Program-made: the position numbers and the translations under genes
Source: Salinicola lusitanus
GTDB taxonomy: Bacteria > Pseudomonadota > Gammaproteobacteria > Pseudomonadales > Halomonadaceae
DNA: 64,000 nucleotides
Assembly (NCBI RefSeq): GCF_003206045.1
Contig: NZ_PZJM01000009.1
Span: 1 to 64,000 of the forward strand
Reading direction: 5' to 3'
Shown: positions 38,481-49,514 of the stretch, in pieces
Position numbering within the stretch: the stretch's first letter is position 1
Layout of the letters: every line of letters starts with the position of its first letter
Notes under the pieces: generated by a model
What the model was told of the DNA's origin: nothing
Database searches by the model: none
Seen by the model: the letters and a program-made list of their open reading frames with translations, nothing else

Positions 38481-39803
38481 GTGCGCCTTGTCCAACTGCT
38501 TCCGTTCGTCGCTGTCACCGCGCTATCGCTGTCCACTTCGGCCCAGGCGGCCACCACCATCACCTGGTGGCACGCCATGGAGGGCGCGCTCGGCGAGAAG
38601 GTCAACGCCATCGCCGACGAATTCAACGCCTCCCAGGACGACTATGTAGTCAAGCCCGTCTACAAGGGCAGCTACAGCGACAACCTGACCGCGACCATCG
38701 CCGCCTTCCGCGCCGGCCAGGCGCCGGCGATCACCCAGGTGTTCGAGGTCGGCACGGCAACGATGATGAGCGCCAAGGGCGCGATCTATCCGGTCTACCA
38801 GCTGATGCAGGACACCGGCACGCCGTTCGATCCCGACGCCTTCCTGCCGGCGGTGAAGAGCTACTACACCTCGAGCGACGGTCATATGCTGTCGATGCCG
38901 TTCAACTCCTCCACACCGGTGCTCTATTACAACCAGGACGCCTTCGCCAAGGCCGGCATCGAGACGCCGCCCAGGACCTGGGCCGAGCTCGGCAGGGACG
39001 CCCACAAGCTGGTCGAGAGCGGCGCTGCCGAGTGCGGCCTGACCACCGCCTGGCCGAGCTGGACCCAGCTGGAGAACTTCAGCGCGATCAATGACCTGCC
39101 CTTCGCCACTCAGGCCAATGGCTTCAACGGCAGCGATGCCCGCCTGGTGTTCGACCAGCAGCCGGCCACGGTGGCCCATATCCAGGATCTGGCCGAGTGG
39201 CAGAAGAGCCACGCCTTCGAGTATGGCGGTCGCGCCGACAGCGGCACCAAGCGCTTCCAGTCGGGTCGCTGCGCCATGCTGACCACCTCCTCGGCCTCGC
39301 GTGCGGGTATCCAGGAAGCCGCCAAGGGCAAGTTCGGCTTCGCCATCGCCCCGCTGCCCTATGACGCCGAGGCGGTGAGCCAGCCCAGGAACTCGATCAT
39401 CGGCGGCGCCTCGCTGTGGGTCATGCAGGGCCAGTCGGACACGGTCTACCAGGGCGTGGCCGAGTTCCTCAACTTCCTCTCCTCGCCGGCGGTACAGGCC
39501 GACTGGGCCAGCTTCACCGGCTACGTGCCGATCACCACCGCAGCCTACGAGCAGTTGAAAGCAGAGGGCTTCTACACCAAGACGCCGGGCGCCAGCGTGG
39601 CGATCGACCAGCTGACCCGGGGCACGCCGGATGACAACGGCCGCGGCCTGCGCCTGGGCAACATGCCGCAGATCCGCAATATCATCGCCGAGCAGCTGGA
39701 GAAGGCGTTCAACGGCAGCGAAACCGCTACCCAGGCGCTGACCACCGCCGCCAAGCGTGGCAATGCGGAGCTCGAGCAGTTCGAGCGCAGCGTCTCGAAC
39801 TAG
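38481..39803 (+). CDS. ugpB: Glycerol-3-phosphate ABC transporter, periplasmic binding protein
   Basis: Binds sn-glycerol-3-phosphate (and glycerophosphodiesters) in the periplasm for uptake by UgpAEC. It is 440 aa with a signal peptide ending ALSLSTSAQA and a mature protein starting ATTITWWHAMEGALGEKVN, an UgpB hallmark; AITQVFEVGTATMMSAKGAIYP and IIGGASLWVMQGQS follow. The start is GTG with AGGAGATG just upstream. It is first in ugpBAEC and is separated from ugpA by 113 bases that contain a hairpin. Confidence 0.94.
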   Translation: MRLVQLLPFVAVTALSLSTSAQAATTITWWHAMEGALGEKVNAIADEFNASQDDYVVKPVYKGSYSDNLTATIAAFRAGQAPAITQVFEVGTATMMSAKGAIYPVYQLMQDTGTPFDPDAFLPAVKSYYTSSDGHMLSMPFNSSTPVLYYNQDAFAKAGIETPPRTWAELGRDAHKLVESGAAECGLTTAWPSWTQLENFSAINDLPFATQANGFNGSDARLVFDQQPATVAHIQDLAEWQKSHAFEYGGRADSGTKRFQSGRCAMLTTSSASRAGIQEAAKGKFGFAIAPLPYDAEAVSQPRNSIIGGASLWVMQGQSDTVYQGVAEFLNFLSSPAVQADWASFTGYVPITTAAYEQLKAEGFYTKTPGASVAIDQLTRGTPDDNGRGLRLGNMPQIRNIIAEQLEKAFNGSETATQALTTAAKRGNAELEQFERSVSN

Positions 39804-39892
39804 GGCTTAGTACGAAAACGACCGGCGCACGCTGATTTTGTGTCCAAACCCTAAGCGCCTGAGATGTCCTTCTCTCCTGTCGAGTCCCTAAA

Positions 39893-39916
39893 AGCGGGCG
39901 GCGCAAGCCGCCCGCT
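39893..39916 (+). promoter_or_regulatory. Perfect GNRA-loop hairpin between ugpB and ugpA
   Basis: AGCGGGCGGC and GCCGCCCGCT pair over 10 bp with a GCAA tetraloop, and the ugpA ATG is the next codon after the stem. It may block decay into ugpB, attenuate transcription, or limit ugpA translation. No Shine-Dalgarno site for ugpA is visible. Confidence 0.75.
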
Positions 39917-40804
39917 ATGCCGATCAAGATGACCACTTTCGAACGTCACTCCGTCACTCCCTGGCTGCTGCTGGCGCCCCAGCTCGCCGTGGTCGCCATC
40001 TTCTTCTTCTGGCCCGCCGCCGAGTCGCTGCGCCAGGCGTTCTATGTGCAGGATGCCTTCGGCCTCGGCGAGCGCTTCGTCGGGCTCGCCAACTTTCAGC
40101 ACGTGCTCAGCTCCCCCGGCTACTGGCACGCCTTCGGCGTCACCGCGCTGTTCAGCCTGCTGGTGGCGGCGGGCGCCATGGGCCTGGCACTGCTGCTGGC
40201 GGTGCTCGCCGACCGCGTGCTCCATGGCGCCAGGCTCTATCGGGTGCTGCTCACCTGGCCCTATGCGGTGGCGCCGGCGGTGGCGGGGCTTCTGTGGCTG
40301 TTCATGTTCGACCCGGTGCTCGGCGTGCTGACCCACGCCCTGGCCGTCTTCGGCGTGCACTGGGATGCCCAGCTCGACCCCGGCCAGGCGCTGGCGCTGG
40401 TGGTGATCGCCTCGATCTGGCAACAGATGAGCTACAACTTCGTGTTCTTTCTCGCCGGGCTGCAGATGATCCCCGCCTCGCTGCTCGAGGCCGCCGCCAT
40501 CGACGGCGCCGGGCCGTTCCGGTGCTTCTTCGGCATCACCCTGCCGCTGCTGTCGCCGACCGCCTTCTTCCTGCTGGTGATGAACAGTGTCTACGTGCTG
40601 TTCGAGACCTTCGCCACCATCGACAACACCACCCTGGGCGGGCCCGGCGGCGCTACCCGTACCCTGGTCTACAAGCTCTACGAGGATGGCTTCGTGGGTC
40701 GCGACCTGGGCGGCTCCAGCGCCCAGTCGGTGCTGCTGATGCTGCTGGTCGGGGTGCTCACCTTCATCCAGTTCCGCTATCTCGAACGCAGGGTCGCCTA
40801 CTGA
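39917..40804 (+). CDS. ugpA: Glycerol-3-phosphate ABC transporter permease UgpA
   Basis: Inner-membrane permease subunit, 295 aa with six hydrophobic spans. It has WLLLAPQLAVVAIFFFWPAAESL at the N-terminus, PYAVAPAVAGLLWLFMFDP, and the EAA loop LLEAAAIDGAGPFRCFFGITLPLL that contacts UgpC. The start could also be the ATG four codons later (MTTFERHSV). The stop overlaps the ugpE start (TGATG). Confidence 0.93.
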   Translation: MPIKMTTFERHSVTPWLLLAPQLAVVAIFFFWPAAESLRQAFYVQDAFGLGERFVGLANFQHVLSSPGYWHAFGVTALFSLLVAAGAMGLALLLAVLADRVLHGARLYRVLLTWPYAVAPAVAGLLWLFMFDPVLGVLTHALAVFGVHWDAQLDPGQALALVVIASIWQQMSYNFVFFLAGLQMIPASLLEAAAIDGAGPFRCFFGITLPLLSPTAFFLLVMNSVYVLFETFATIDNTTLGGPGGATRTLVYKLYEDGFVGRDLGGSSAQSVLLMLLVGVLTFIQFRYLERRVAY

Positions 40805-41649
40805 TGCGCTATCGTCGCCCCGGCCTCGACGGCCTCACCCATCTGCTGCTGATCATTGGCGCGGTGATCTTCGGGCTACCGCTATGGCTGGCACTCACCG
40901 CCTCCACCCACAGTGCCGCCGACCTGCAGAGCGGCATCGCCCCGCTGTGGTTCGGCGACCAGGGGCTGGTCAACTACTGGCAGCTACTGTCGCAGCCGAT
41001 GCCCGGGCTCGGCGTCAGTGCGCTGCGCCTGCTCGGCAACTCGCTGGTGATGGCGCTGGGTATCGCGCTGGGCAAGATCGCGATCTCACTGCTGGCCGCC
41101 TACGCCATCGTGTTCTTCCGTTTCCCCTGCCGCACGCTCTGCTTCTGGCTGATCTTCGTCACCCTGATGCTGCCGGTGGAGGTGCGCATCGTGCCGACCT
41201 ACGGCGTGGTGGCGCGCTTCGGGCTGATCGACACCTACGCCGGAATGATCCTGCCGCTGATCGCCTCGGCCACCGCCACCTTCCTGCTGCGCCAGTGTTT
41301 TCTGAGCCTGCCGTCGGAGCTGTTCGAGGCGGCGCGGCTGGATGGCGCCGGGCCGCTGCGCTTTCTCAAGGATTTCGTGCTGCCGCTGTCGCGGACCAAC
41401 CTCGCGGCGCTGTTCGTGATCATGTTCATCTACGGCTGGAACCAGTATCTGTGGCCGCTGCTGGCGGCCAACTCGCCCGATCACGCCACCGCCGTGATCA
41501 GCCTGAAGAATCTGGTGCAGTCCACCGACACCTTGCCACCGTGGCAACTGGCCACCGCGATGACGCTGCTCACGGTGCTGCCCCCGGTGGTGGTGATCGT
41601 CGCCATGCAGCGCTTCTTCGTGCGTGGGCTGACCGATGCCGAAAAGTGA
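40804..41649 (+). CDS. ugpE: Glycerol-3-phosphate ABC transporter permease UgpE
   Basis: Second permease subunit, 281 aa with six hydrophobic spans. The EAA motif is [24 protein letters not shown], followed by the conserved [13 protein letters not shown]. It begins on the last base of the ugpA stop, so the pair is translationally coupled. ugpC follows 25 bases later. Confidence 0.94.
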   Translation: MRYRRPGLDGLTHLLLIIGAVIFGLPLWLALTASTHSAADLQSGIAPLWFGDQGLVNYWQLLSQPMPGLGVSALRLLGNSLVMALGIALGKIAISLLAAYAIVFFRFPCRTLCFWLIFVTLMLPVEVRIVPTYGVVARFGLIDTYAGMILPLIASATATFLLRQCFLSLPSELFEAARLDGAGPLRFLKDFVLPLSRTNLAALFVIMFIYGWNQYLWPLLAANSPDHATAVISLKNLVQSTDTLPPWQLATAMTLLTVLPPVVVIVAMQRFFVRGLTDAEK

Positions 41650-41674
41650 CCTTCAACACCAAGAGACTCGACCC

Positions 41675-42892
41675 ATGGCCACACTGACCTGTCGCCAGCT
41701 CGTCAAGACCTACAAGGGCGGCCAGCGCGCCGTCGATGGCATCGATCTGACCCTGGAACCCGGCGAGCTGATGGTCGTCGTGGGCCCCTCGGGGTGCGGA
41801 AAGTCGACCTTCCTGCGGATGGTGGCGGGGCTCGAGACGATCAGCGATGGCGAGCTCGAGATCGGCGGGCGGCTGGCCAACCAGCTGGAGCCGGCCCAGC
41901 GCGGGGTGGCGATGGTGTTCCAGAACTACGCTCTCTACCCGCACATGAGCGTGTTCGACAACATGGCCTATGCGCTCAAGCTGCAGAAGCGCCCGCGCGA
42001 GGAGATCACCCGCCGGGTGCGCGAGGCCGCGGCCCTGCTGGGAATCGAAGCGCTGCTCGAACGCCGCCCGCGCCAACTCTCCGGCGGCCAGCGCCAGCGC
42101 GTGGCGATGGGCCGGGCGATCGTGCGCGAGCCGACCGTGTTCCTGTTCGACGAGCCGCTCTCCAATCTCGATGCCGCGCTGCGCGTGCAGATGCGCCTGG
42201 AGATTCGGCGCCTGCAGCAGCGCCTGGGCGCGAGCATGCTCTATGTCACCCACGATCAGGTCGAGGCGATGACCCTGGCCGACCGTCTGGTGGTGCTGCG
42301 CGATGGCCGGATCGAGCAGATCGGCACCCCGATGAGCCTGTTCGAGACACCCGCCAGCTGCTTCGTGGCGCGCTTCATCGGCTCGCCGGCGATGAACCTG
42401 CTGCCGGTGACCCACAGCGACGGCCGCGCGCGACTGCCCGGCGGCCTGATCCTCGAAACAGAAGCACTCGAGAACGACGCCCGCGAGACCGAAGCCCTCG
42501 AGACCGAAGCCCTCGAAACCCAAACCAGGGCCAAAGCCGAGCCCGAGACAGCGGCGCGCGCAGACGCCAAGGCACCCAAGCGTGCCGCCACCCTGGGTGT
42601 ACGCCCGGAGCACCTGCGCCTCGACCCGCAGGGCGAGTTCGCGGTCACCCTGGAGATGATCGAGCGCCTGGGGGTGGATGCCCTGGTCTACTGCCGCCTG
42701 CCAGGGCTCGATGCCCCGCTCACCGCGCGACTGCCGCTGGCCACGCTGGAGGCCGCGGCGCTGCGCGAGGGCAGCGAGATCCGGCTCGCGGTCGACGGCC
42801 CGCTGCACCTGTTCGACGCCGAGGAGCAGCGTCTGGCACGGCGGGCGCGCCTCGCTGCCGAGACGTCGGCGGCGCAGTCGAGCGTTGCCTGA
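41675..42892 (+). CDS. ugpC: Glycerol-3-phosphate ABC transporter ATPase UgpC, with an unusual insert
   Basis: MalK/UgpC-type ATPase energising G3P import. The nucleotide-binding domain has [16 protein letters not shown] (Walker A), [14 protein letters not shown] (Q-loop), [15 protein letters not shown] (signature) and [16 protein letters not shown] (Walker B). At 405 aa it is about 45-50 residues longer than E. coli UgpC. The extra lies at about residues 260-302 in the C-terminal regulatory (TOBE-like) domain and is Glu/Ala-rich, made of five-residue repeats ([25 protein letters not shown]). The start [10 protein letters not shown] fits the family. Confidence 0.94.
   Translation: MATLTCRQLVKTYKGGQRAVDGIDLTLEPGELMVVVGPSGCGKSTFLRMVAGLETISDGELEIGGRLANQLEPAQRGVAMVFQNYALYPHMSVFDNMAYALKLQKRPREEITRRVREAAALLGIEALLERRPRQLSGGQRQRVAMGRAIVREPTVFLFDEPLSNLDAALRVQMRLEIRRLQQRLGASMLYVTHDQVEAMTLADRLVVLRDGRIEQIGTPMSLFETPASCFVARFIGSPAMNLLPVTHSDGRARLPGGLILETEALENDARETEALETEALETQTRAKAEPETAARADAKAPKRAATLGVRPEHLRLDPQGEFAVTLEMIERLGVDALVYCRLPGLDAPLTARLPLATLEAAALREGSEIRLAVDGPLHLFDAEEQRLARRARLAAETSAAQSSVA
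42455..42529 (+). repeat. 15-bp tandem repeat inside ugpC
   Basis: Five consecutive 15-base units. The third and fourth (GAGACCGAAGCCCTC, at 42485-42499 and 42500-42514) are identical, the first is a close variant, and the second and fifth are diverged. The frame is kept, adding an ETEAL-type acidic stretch to UgpC. The likely origin is slippage or unequal exchange. Confidence 0.85.
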
Positions 42893-42974
42893 CCCGGTAT
42901 CGAGCGCGCCGACAGTCGGGGGGCCGACCCAGCAGGCGGCTCGGGTCCGGCAACGGATACTTGACCGGCAGCGC

Positions 42975-43421
42975 CTAGTCCGGCACGTGCAGGGTGATCA
43001 CCGGGCAGGGCGCGATATGCGACACCTTGTGCGAGACGCTGCCGACCACCAGGCTTTTGAGGTCGCTGAGGCCACGGCTGCCCATGATGATCATGTCGAC
43101 GCCGAGATCGGTCGCCTGCTGGACGATCGTCTGGGCCGGCCGCCCTTCCACGACGTGGTAGGTCACTGCGCCGGCGCCCCCGCCTACCGCCTGCCACGCT
43201 TCCTCCAGCAAGTGCTCTCCCGCGAGATGCCCCTTCTCCGGCGTGTAGTCGACCGGTGAGGCACCGACCATCGCACCAAGCGAATCCTTGGCAATCGGCA
43301 CCTCGGGAACGTGCAGCAGGTGAATGCCGGCCTGGGTCGCGCGCTGGATCAGGCAGGCGTGCTCCAGCGCCTTGCGCGCGCTGGCCGAGCCATCGATGGG
43401 TACCAGTATCTGCTGAGACAT
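42975..43421 (-). CDS. Universal stress protein (UspA family)
   Basis: A 148-aa single-domain Usp. The N-terminus is QQILVPIDGSASARKALEHA and the ATP-binding signature GxxGxxxxxxxGS(V/T) appears near the C-terminus as IMGSRGLSDLKSLVVGSVSHKV, suggesting the ATP-binding class. The start MSQQILVPID has AGGGGAAG upstream. It stands alone between the convergent ugpC and the dpp operon. Confidence 0.93.
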   Translation of the reverse strand: MSQQILVPIDGSASARKALEHACLIQRATQAGIHLLHVPEVPIAKDSLGAMVGASPVDYTPEKGHLAGEHLLEEAWQAVGGGAGAVTYHVVEGRPAQTIVQQATDLGVDMIIMGSRGLSDLKSLVVGSVSHKVSHIAPCPVITLHVPD

Positions 43422-43552
43422 GATCGCTTCCCCTCGAGATGATGACTGACGCGATTCGGCTACCCCGCTCGCCGCGACGAACACCGGGTAGCGTACCTGT
43501 CTTTAGCGTAGCCAATTCTCCACCGGAGTTAGCCTCCCCGCCAGACGACGAA

Positions 43553-43578
43553 CGCCGAATGCCCGGAGGCATTCGGCG
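43553..43578 (-). terminator. Hairpin downstream of dppF
   Basis: CGCCGAATGCC and GGCATTCGGCG form a perfect 11-bp stem with loop CGGA, 28 bases beyond the dppF stop on the minus strand, followed there by TTCGTC. It is a probable operon terminator, though the T tail is weak. Confidence 0.65.
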
Positions 43579-43606
43579 CTGACGTCACCCGGCAACGGCA
43601 TTCGCC

Positions 43607-44611
43607 TCAACCGGCTCGAGCGTACCGGGCCATCGCTTGATCGACATGGATGCAGGCCACTTCGACCCGGTCGTCGACGCGCTCCAGCGGCGGATCGTCC
43701 TGGGTGCAGGCATCGGTCGCCAGATGGCAGCGTGGGGCGAACGGGCAGCCCGGCGGCGGCGCCAGCGGCGACGGCGGCTCGCCCTTGAGGTGGACGCGCT
43801 CGCGCCGGCGGTTGGGATCCGCCACCGGCGTCGCCGAGAACAGCGCCTGGGTGTAGGGATGGCGCGGGGTGGTGAAGACCTCTTCCGCCGGCCCCGTCTC
43901 CACCGGCTGGCCGAAGTACATCACGATCACGTCATCGGCGATGCGTCGCACCACCGATAGGTCGTGGGAGATGAACACGTAGGCCAGCCCGAACTCCTCC
44001 TGCAGATCCGCCAGCAGGTTGAGCACCTGGGCCTGGATCGACAGATCCAGCGCCGAGACCGGCTCGTCGAGGACCAGGATCTTGGGGTTGAGCATCAAGG
44101 CGCGGGCGATCGCGATACGCTGGCGCTGGCCGCCGGAGAACATGTGCGGATAGCGATCGGCATGCTCCGGACGCAGGCCCACCTTGGCGATCATCTCCAG
44201 CGCTGCCTCGCGCCGCGCCGCCGCACTCATCTCCTTGCGATTGAGCTTGAGCGGCTCTTCCAGCATGGTCGCCACGGTCTTGCGCGGATTGAGCGACCCA
44301 TAGGGATTCTGGAAGATGATCTGGACCTCGCGGCGCAGCGCCGCCGGCGGGCGCTGCCCCTCCTTGAGCGACACCTCGTGCCCGCTGATGGTCAGCTTGC
44401 CGCTGGTGGGCGGCTCGATCATCGTCAACACCCGGGCCAGGGTCGACTTGCCGCAGCCGGACTCGCCGACCACCGCCAGGGTCTGGCCGGGATAGAGCTC
44501 GAAGGTCGCCTCGTTGAGCGCCTTCACCGTCGCCGGCCGGGAGAACGGGCCACCCTTGATCTGATAGTGACGGGTGAGATTGACGGCGCTCAATACGGCA
44601 TCGCGACTCAT
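43607..44611 (-). CDS. dppF: Dipeptide ABC transporter ATPase DppF
   Basis: Second ATPase of a peptide importer, 334 aa. It has [16 protein letters not shown] (Walker A), [16 protein letters not shown] (signature), [20 protein letters not shown] (Walker B) and the Opp/Dpp C-terminal cysteine cluster [14 protein letters not shown], which in related proteins ligates an iron-sulfur cluster. Its ATG overlaps the dppD stop (ATGA). It is last in the dppABCDF-type operon. Confidence 0.94.
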   Translation of the reverse strand: MSRDAVLSAVNLTRHYQIKGGPFSRPATVKALNEATFELYPGQTLAVVGESGCGKSTLARVLTMIEPPTSGKLTISGHEVSLKEGQRPPAALRREVQIIFQNPYGSLNPRKTVATMLEEPLKLNRKEMSAAARREAALEMIAKVGLRPEHADRYPHMFSGGQRQRIAIARALMLNPKILVLDEPVSALDLSIQAQVLNLLADLQEEFGLAYVFISHDLSVVRRIADDVIVMYFGQPVETGPAEEVFTTPRHPYTQALFSATPVADPNRRRERVHLKGEPPSPLAPPPGCPFAPRCHLATDACTQDDPPLERVDDRVEVACIHVDQAMARYARAG

Positions 44612-45648
44612 GGGCGCACCTCTCTATGCGGGCTGGACTGCGGGTTGTCTCGCGCCACGCCCGCCGCAGCCGGCGACGGCGAAACCCCATCTTCCAGTGG
44701 ATAGTGACACAGCGTTCGGGCGGGGTCGTCCGGCGCCGGTACCGGCTCCACCTCGCGGCAGTGCTCGGTGGCGTAGCGACAACGCGGATTGAACAGACAC
44801 CCGCTCGGACGATCATGCTGGCCGGGGACGACGCCGGGAATGGTCGGCAGCCGGTCCTGATCGCCGGCCCGCTCCGGCAGCGCCGACAGCAGCGCCTCGG
44901 TATACGGGTGGCGTGGATTGGCGAACAGCGACTTCACATCCTGTTTCTCGACCTGGCGCCCGGCATACTGCACCACCACGTGCTTGGCGGTCTCCGCCAC
45001 CACGCCCATGTCGTGGGTGATCAGAATCAGCGCCATGCCGGTGTCTTCCTGCAGCCGCAGCAGCAGCTCGAGAATCTGCGCCTGGATGGTGACGTCGAGC
45101 GCCGTGGTCGGCTCGTCGGCGATCAGCAGCCGCGGATTGCAGGAGATCGCCATGGCGATCATCACCCGCTGGCTCATGCCGCCGGACATCTGGTGGGGAT
45201 AGGCCTTGATCCGGCGTGCCGGATCGGGAATCCCGACCTGTGCCAACAGGTCCAGCGCACGCTCGTGGCGCTCCTTGCGGGAGCCGCCCAGGTGCTGCTT
45301 GATCATTTCGTCGATCTGGGTACCGACGGTGAAGCAGGGATTGAGGCTGCTCATCGGCTCCTGGAAGATCATCGACATTTCGCCGCCGACGATTCGTCGG
45401 CGCTGACGCGAACTCAGCTGCTGCAGGTCCTGGCCGTCGAACGCCATCTTGTCGGCGGTGACCTGCGCCGTCCACGGCAGCAGGCCCATGGTGGCGAGCA
45501 TCGACACCGACTTGCCCGAGCCGGATTCGCCGACGATCGACCACACTTCGCCGCGGTCGACATTGATGTCGACCCCTTCCACGGCAGCGAACAGGCCGCT
45601 GCTGGTCTTGAAGCGAACACTGAGGCCTTCAATATCTAGTAATGCCAT
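44608..45648 (-). CDS. dppD: Dipeptide ABC transporter ATPase DppD
   Basis: First ATPase of the importer, 346 aa. It has [20 protein letters not shown] (Walker A), [14 protein letters not shown] (signature), [20 protein letters not shown] (Walker B) and the cysteine cluster [18 protein letters not shown] lies upstream of the ATG. It is coupled to dppF by a 4-base overlap. Confidence 0.94.
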   Translation of the reverse strand: MALLDIEGLSVRFKTSSGLFAAVEGVDINVDRGEVWSIVGESGSGKSVSMLATMGLLPWTAQVTADKMAFDGQDLQQLSSRQRRRIVGGEMSMIFQEPMSSLNPCFTVGTQIDEMIKQHLGGSRKERHERALDLLAQVGIPDPARRIKAYPHQMSGGMSQRVMIAMAISCNPRLLIADEPTTALDVTIQAQILELLLRLQEDTGMALILITHDMGVVAETAKHVVVQYAGRQVEKQDVKSLFANPRHPYTEALLSALPERAGDQDRLPTIPGVVPGQHDRPSGCLFNPRCRYATEHCREVEPVPAPDDPARTLCHYPLEDGVSPSPAAAGVARDNPQSSPHREVRP

Positions 45649-45711
45649 GACAACTCCTCATCGCGTCGCCGCACCCGCCCCGGACGCCAGGCGCCAGGGC
45701 GGGCGAAGCGC

Positions 45712-46611
45712 TCACGATCTTTTCATCTTGGGATCCAGCGCATCGCGCAGGCCATCACCCATCAGGTTGATCATCAGCACGGTCAGCAGGATGATCAGCC
45801 CCGGAAACGTCACCGCCCAGTAGGCGCTGCCCATGAACTCGCGGGCGTTGGCCAGCATCGCACCCCACTCCGGCGTCGGCGGCTGGACACCCATGCCGAG
45901 GAAGCCCAGCGCCGCGATGTCGAGAATCGCGGTGGAGAACGACAGCGTCGCCTGCACGATCAGCGGCGCCATGCAGTTGGGCAGCAAGGTGTTGAACATC
46001 AGGCGCAGGTGCCCGGCACCGGAGAGCCGGCTGGCGATGACGTACTCGCGATTCTTCTCGCCGATCACCGCCGCTCGCGTCAGGCGCACGAAGTAAGGCA
46101 ACTGGACCAGCGCGATGGCGATCATGGCGCTGGTCAGGCCGGGGCTGAGGATGGCGACCAGGCCCAGCGCCAGCAGCAGGCTGGGGAACGCCAGCACCAC
46201 GTCCATCACGCGGGTGATGACGGTCTCGATCCAGCCGCGGAAATACCCGGCCAGAAGGCCGAGGAAAATCCCCACGCCCATCGAGATCACCACCACCATG
46301 GCGCTGATCGAGAGCGAATAGCGCGCGCCGAAGATCAACCGCGAGAGGATGTCGCGACCTACCGCGTCGGTGCCGAGGATGTAGTTCCAGCTCCCTTCGG
46401 CATGCCACACCGGCGGCACCAGCAGCGCCGCACGATCCTGCATCGCCGGGTCGTGAGGTGCGACCCAGGGTGCGAACAGCGCGACGAGCAGAATGAAGAC
46501 GATGAAGATCAGACCGACCAGCGCGCCACGACTGGCGCTGAAATCGCTCCAGAAGGACGCCAGCTGGTAGCGGAACGAGCCGGGTGCGGCGGGGGTAGAA
46601 ATGGTACTCAT
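45712..46611 (-). CDS. dppC: Dipeptide ABC transporter permease DppC
   Basis: Inner-membrane permease, 299 aa. It has the N-terminal cytoplasmic segment typical of DppC/OppC, the periplasmic HDPAMQDRAALLVPP followed by LGTDAVGRDILSRLIFGARYSL, and the EAA loop YVIASRLSGAGHLRLMFNTLLPN. The C-terminus ends GDGLRDALDPKMKRS, as is usual. It lies 15 bases after dppB. Confidence 0.94.
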   Translation of the reverse strand: MSTISTPAAPGSFRYQLASFWSDFSASRGALVGLIFIVFILLVALFAPWVAPHDPAMQDRAALLVPPVWHAEGSWNYILGTDAVGRDILSRLIFGARYSLSISAMVVVISMGVGIFLGLLAGYFRGWIETVITRVMDVVLAFPSLLLALGLVAILSPGLTSAMIAIALVQLPYFVRLTRAAVIGEKNREYVIASRLSGAGHLRLMFNTLLPNCMAPLIVQATLSFSTAILDIAALGFLGMGVQPPTPEWGAMLANAREFMGSAYWAVTFPGLIILLTVLMINLMGDGLRDALDPKMKRS

Positions 46612-46626
46612 GATGAAAGCCCCCTG

Positions 46627-47631
46627 TTAATGGCGGATGCGCGGGTTGATGACGCCATAGGCGAGATCGACCAGCAGATTGACGATCATCACGATGAACG
46701 CGATCAGGACCAGGCCACCCTGCACCGAGGGATAGTCGCGTCGCGAGATCGCGTCGATCATCCACTTGCCGATGCCGGGCCACGAGAAGATCGTTTCGGT
46801 CAGGATCGCTCCCGCCAGCAGCAGGCCCACCTGGAGACCGATCACCGTCACCACCGAAATCAGCGCATTGCGCAGGGTGTGCACCATGATCACGCGGAAA
46901 TTGGACAGTCCCTTGGCCCGTGCGGTGCGCACGTAGTCCTCGCCCAGCACCTCGAGCATCGAGGAGCGGGTCTGCCGGGCGATGACCGCCAGCGGGATCG
47001 TCCCCAGCACGATCGACGGCAGGATCAGGTAGTGCAGCGCGGAGAGAAACGCGCCCCAGTCGCCGGCGATCAGGCTGTCGATGGTCATGAAGCCGGTGAC
47101 CGGCTCGATGAAGTACATGTACGAGATGCGCCCCGAGACCGGGGTCCAGCCCAGGGTGCTCGAGAACAGCATGATCAGCAGCAGGCCCCACCAGAAGATC
47201 GGCATCGAATAGCCGGTCAGGCTGACCCCCATGATGGTGTGATCGAGCGTCTTGCCACGCTTGACCGCGGCCAGCACGCCGGCCGGCAGGCCGATGATGA
47301 CGGCGAACGCCAGGGCAAAGAGCGAGAGTTCGAGCGTCGCCGGGAAGCGGCTCATGAACTCGTCCATCACCGGGGCGTGGGTCACCAGGGAGTTACCGAG
47401 ATCGCCATGCAGCAACCCCTTCAGGAAATCGAGATATTGGACGACCAGGGAGCGGTCGAATCCCATTTGGGACTCGAGCTGGGCGTAACGTTCGGCGGAA
47501 ATGCCGCGCTCCCCCGCCATCAGCAGAATCGGATCGCCCGGCAACAGGCGAATGAAAGCGAACGCAACGATGGTGACGCCAATGAACGTCGGGACCAGCT
47601 GCGCCAGCTTGATCAGAAAGAATTTGAACAT
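46627..47631 (-). CDS. dppB: Dipeptide ABC transporter permease DppB
   Basis: Inner-membrane permease, 334 aa from MFKFFLIKLA, which matches the family N-terminus (PTFIGVTIVAFAFIRLLPGDP follows). The EAA loop is YVRTARAKGLSNFRVIMVHTLRNALI. A GTG seven codons upstream is an alternative start; neither has a Shine-Dalgarno site. A 15-bp hairpin lies between dppA and this gene, so its expression may be set lower than that of dppA. Confidence 0.92.
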   Translation of the reverse strand: MFKFFLIKLAQLVPTFIGVTIVAFAFIRLLPGDPILLMAGERGISAERYAQLESQMGFDRSLVVQYLDFLKGLLHGDLGNSLVTHAPVMDEFMSRFPATLELSLFALAFAVIIGLPAGVLAAVKRGKTLDHTIMGVSLTGYSMPIFWWGLLLIMLFSSTLGWTPVSGRISYMYFIEPVTGFMTIDSLIAGDWGAFLSALHYLILPSIVLGTIPLAVIARQTRSSMLEVLGEDYVRTARAKGLSNFRVIMVHTLRNALISVVTVIGLQVGLLLAGAILTETIFSWPGIGKWMIDAISRRDYPSVQGGLVLIAFIVMIVNLLVDLAYGVINPRIRH

Positions 47632-47657
47632 TTTGGAGGTCTGGCTAGTCACGCGAT

Positions 47658-47694
47658 AAGACGCGGGGCGGCTGTCAGGGCCGCCCCGCGTCTT
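47658..47694 (-). promoter_or_regulatory. Perfect 15-bp hairpin between dppA and dppB
   Basis: AAGACGCGGGGCGGC and GCCGCCCCGCGTCTT pair exactly around a 7-nt loop, 13 bases beyond the dppA stop. There is no long T run. Such stems after binding-protein genes commonly protect the upstream mRNA or cause partial termination. Confidence 0.8.
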
Positions 47695-47707
47695 CGCTAG
47701 GAGAGAA

Positions 47708-49294
<1,587 letters not shown>

Positions 49295-49514
49295 TATCCA
49301 TCTCCTGCACAGCTATCGCTGTTCTTGTGATATCGGCTTGTGGCCGCTTGTCGTTGTAATGCCGGCCTGTCAGACAGCCGGCAATCGGCACAGACTAGAG
49401 CGTGAAGTAGCGTTTAATCAATTGTCCAATAGCGTGAGAAGAGGTGGTTGCAGCGAGGGGGCATTCAGTCTAAGTGACCCCATCGGACATCGCCGGGAGC
49501 GTGTGGCCGAAAGC

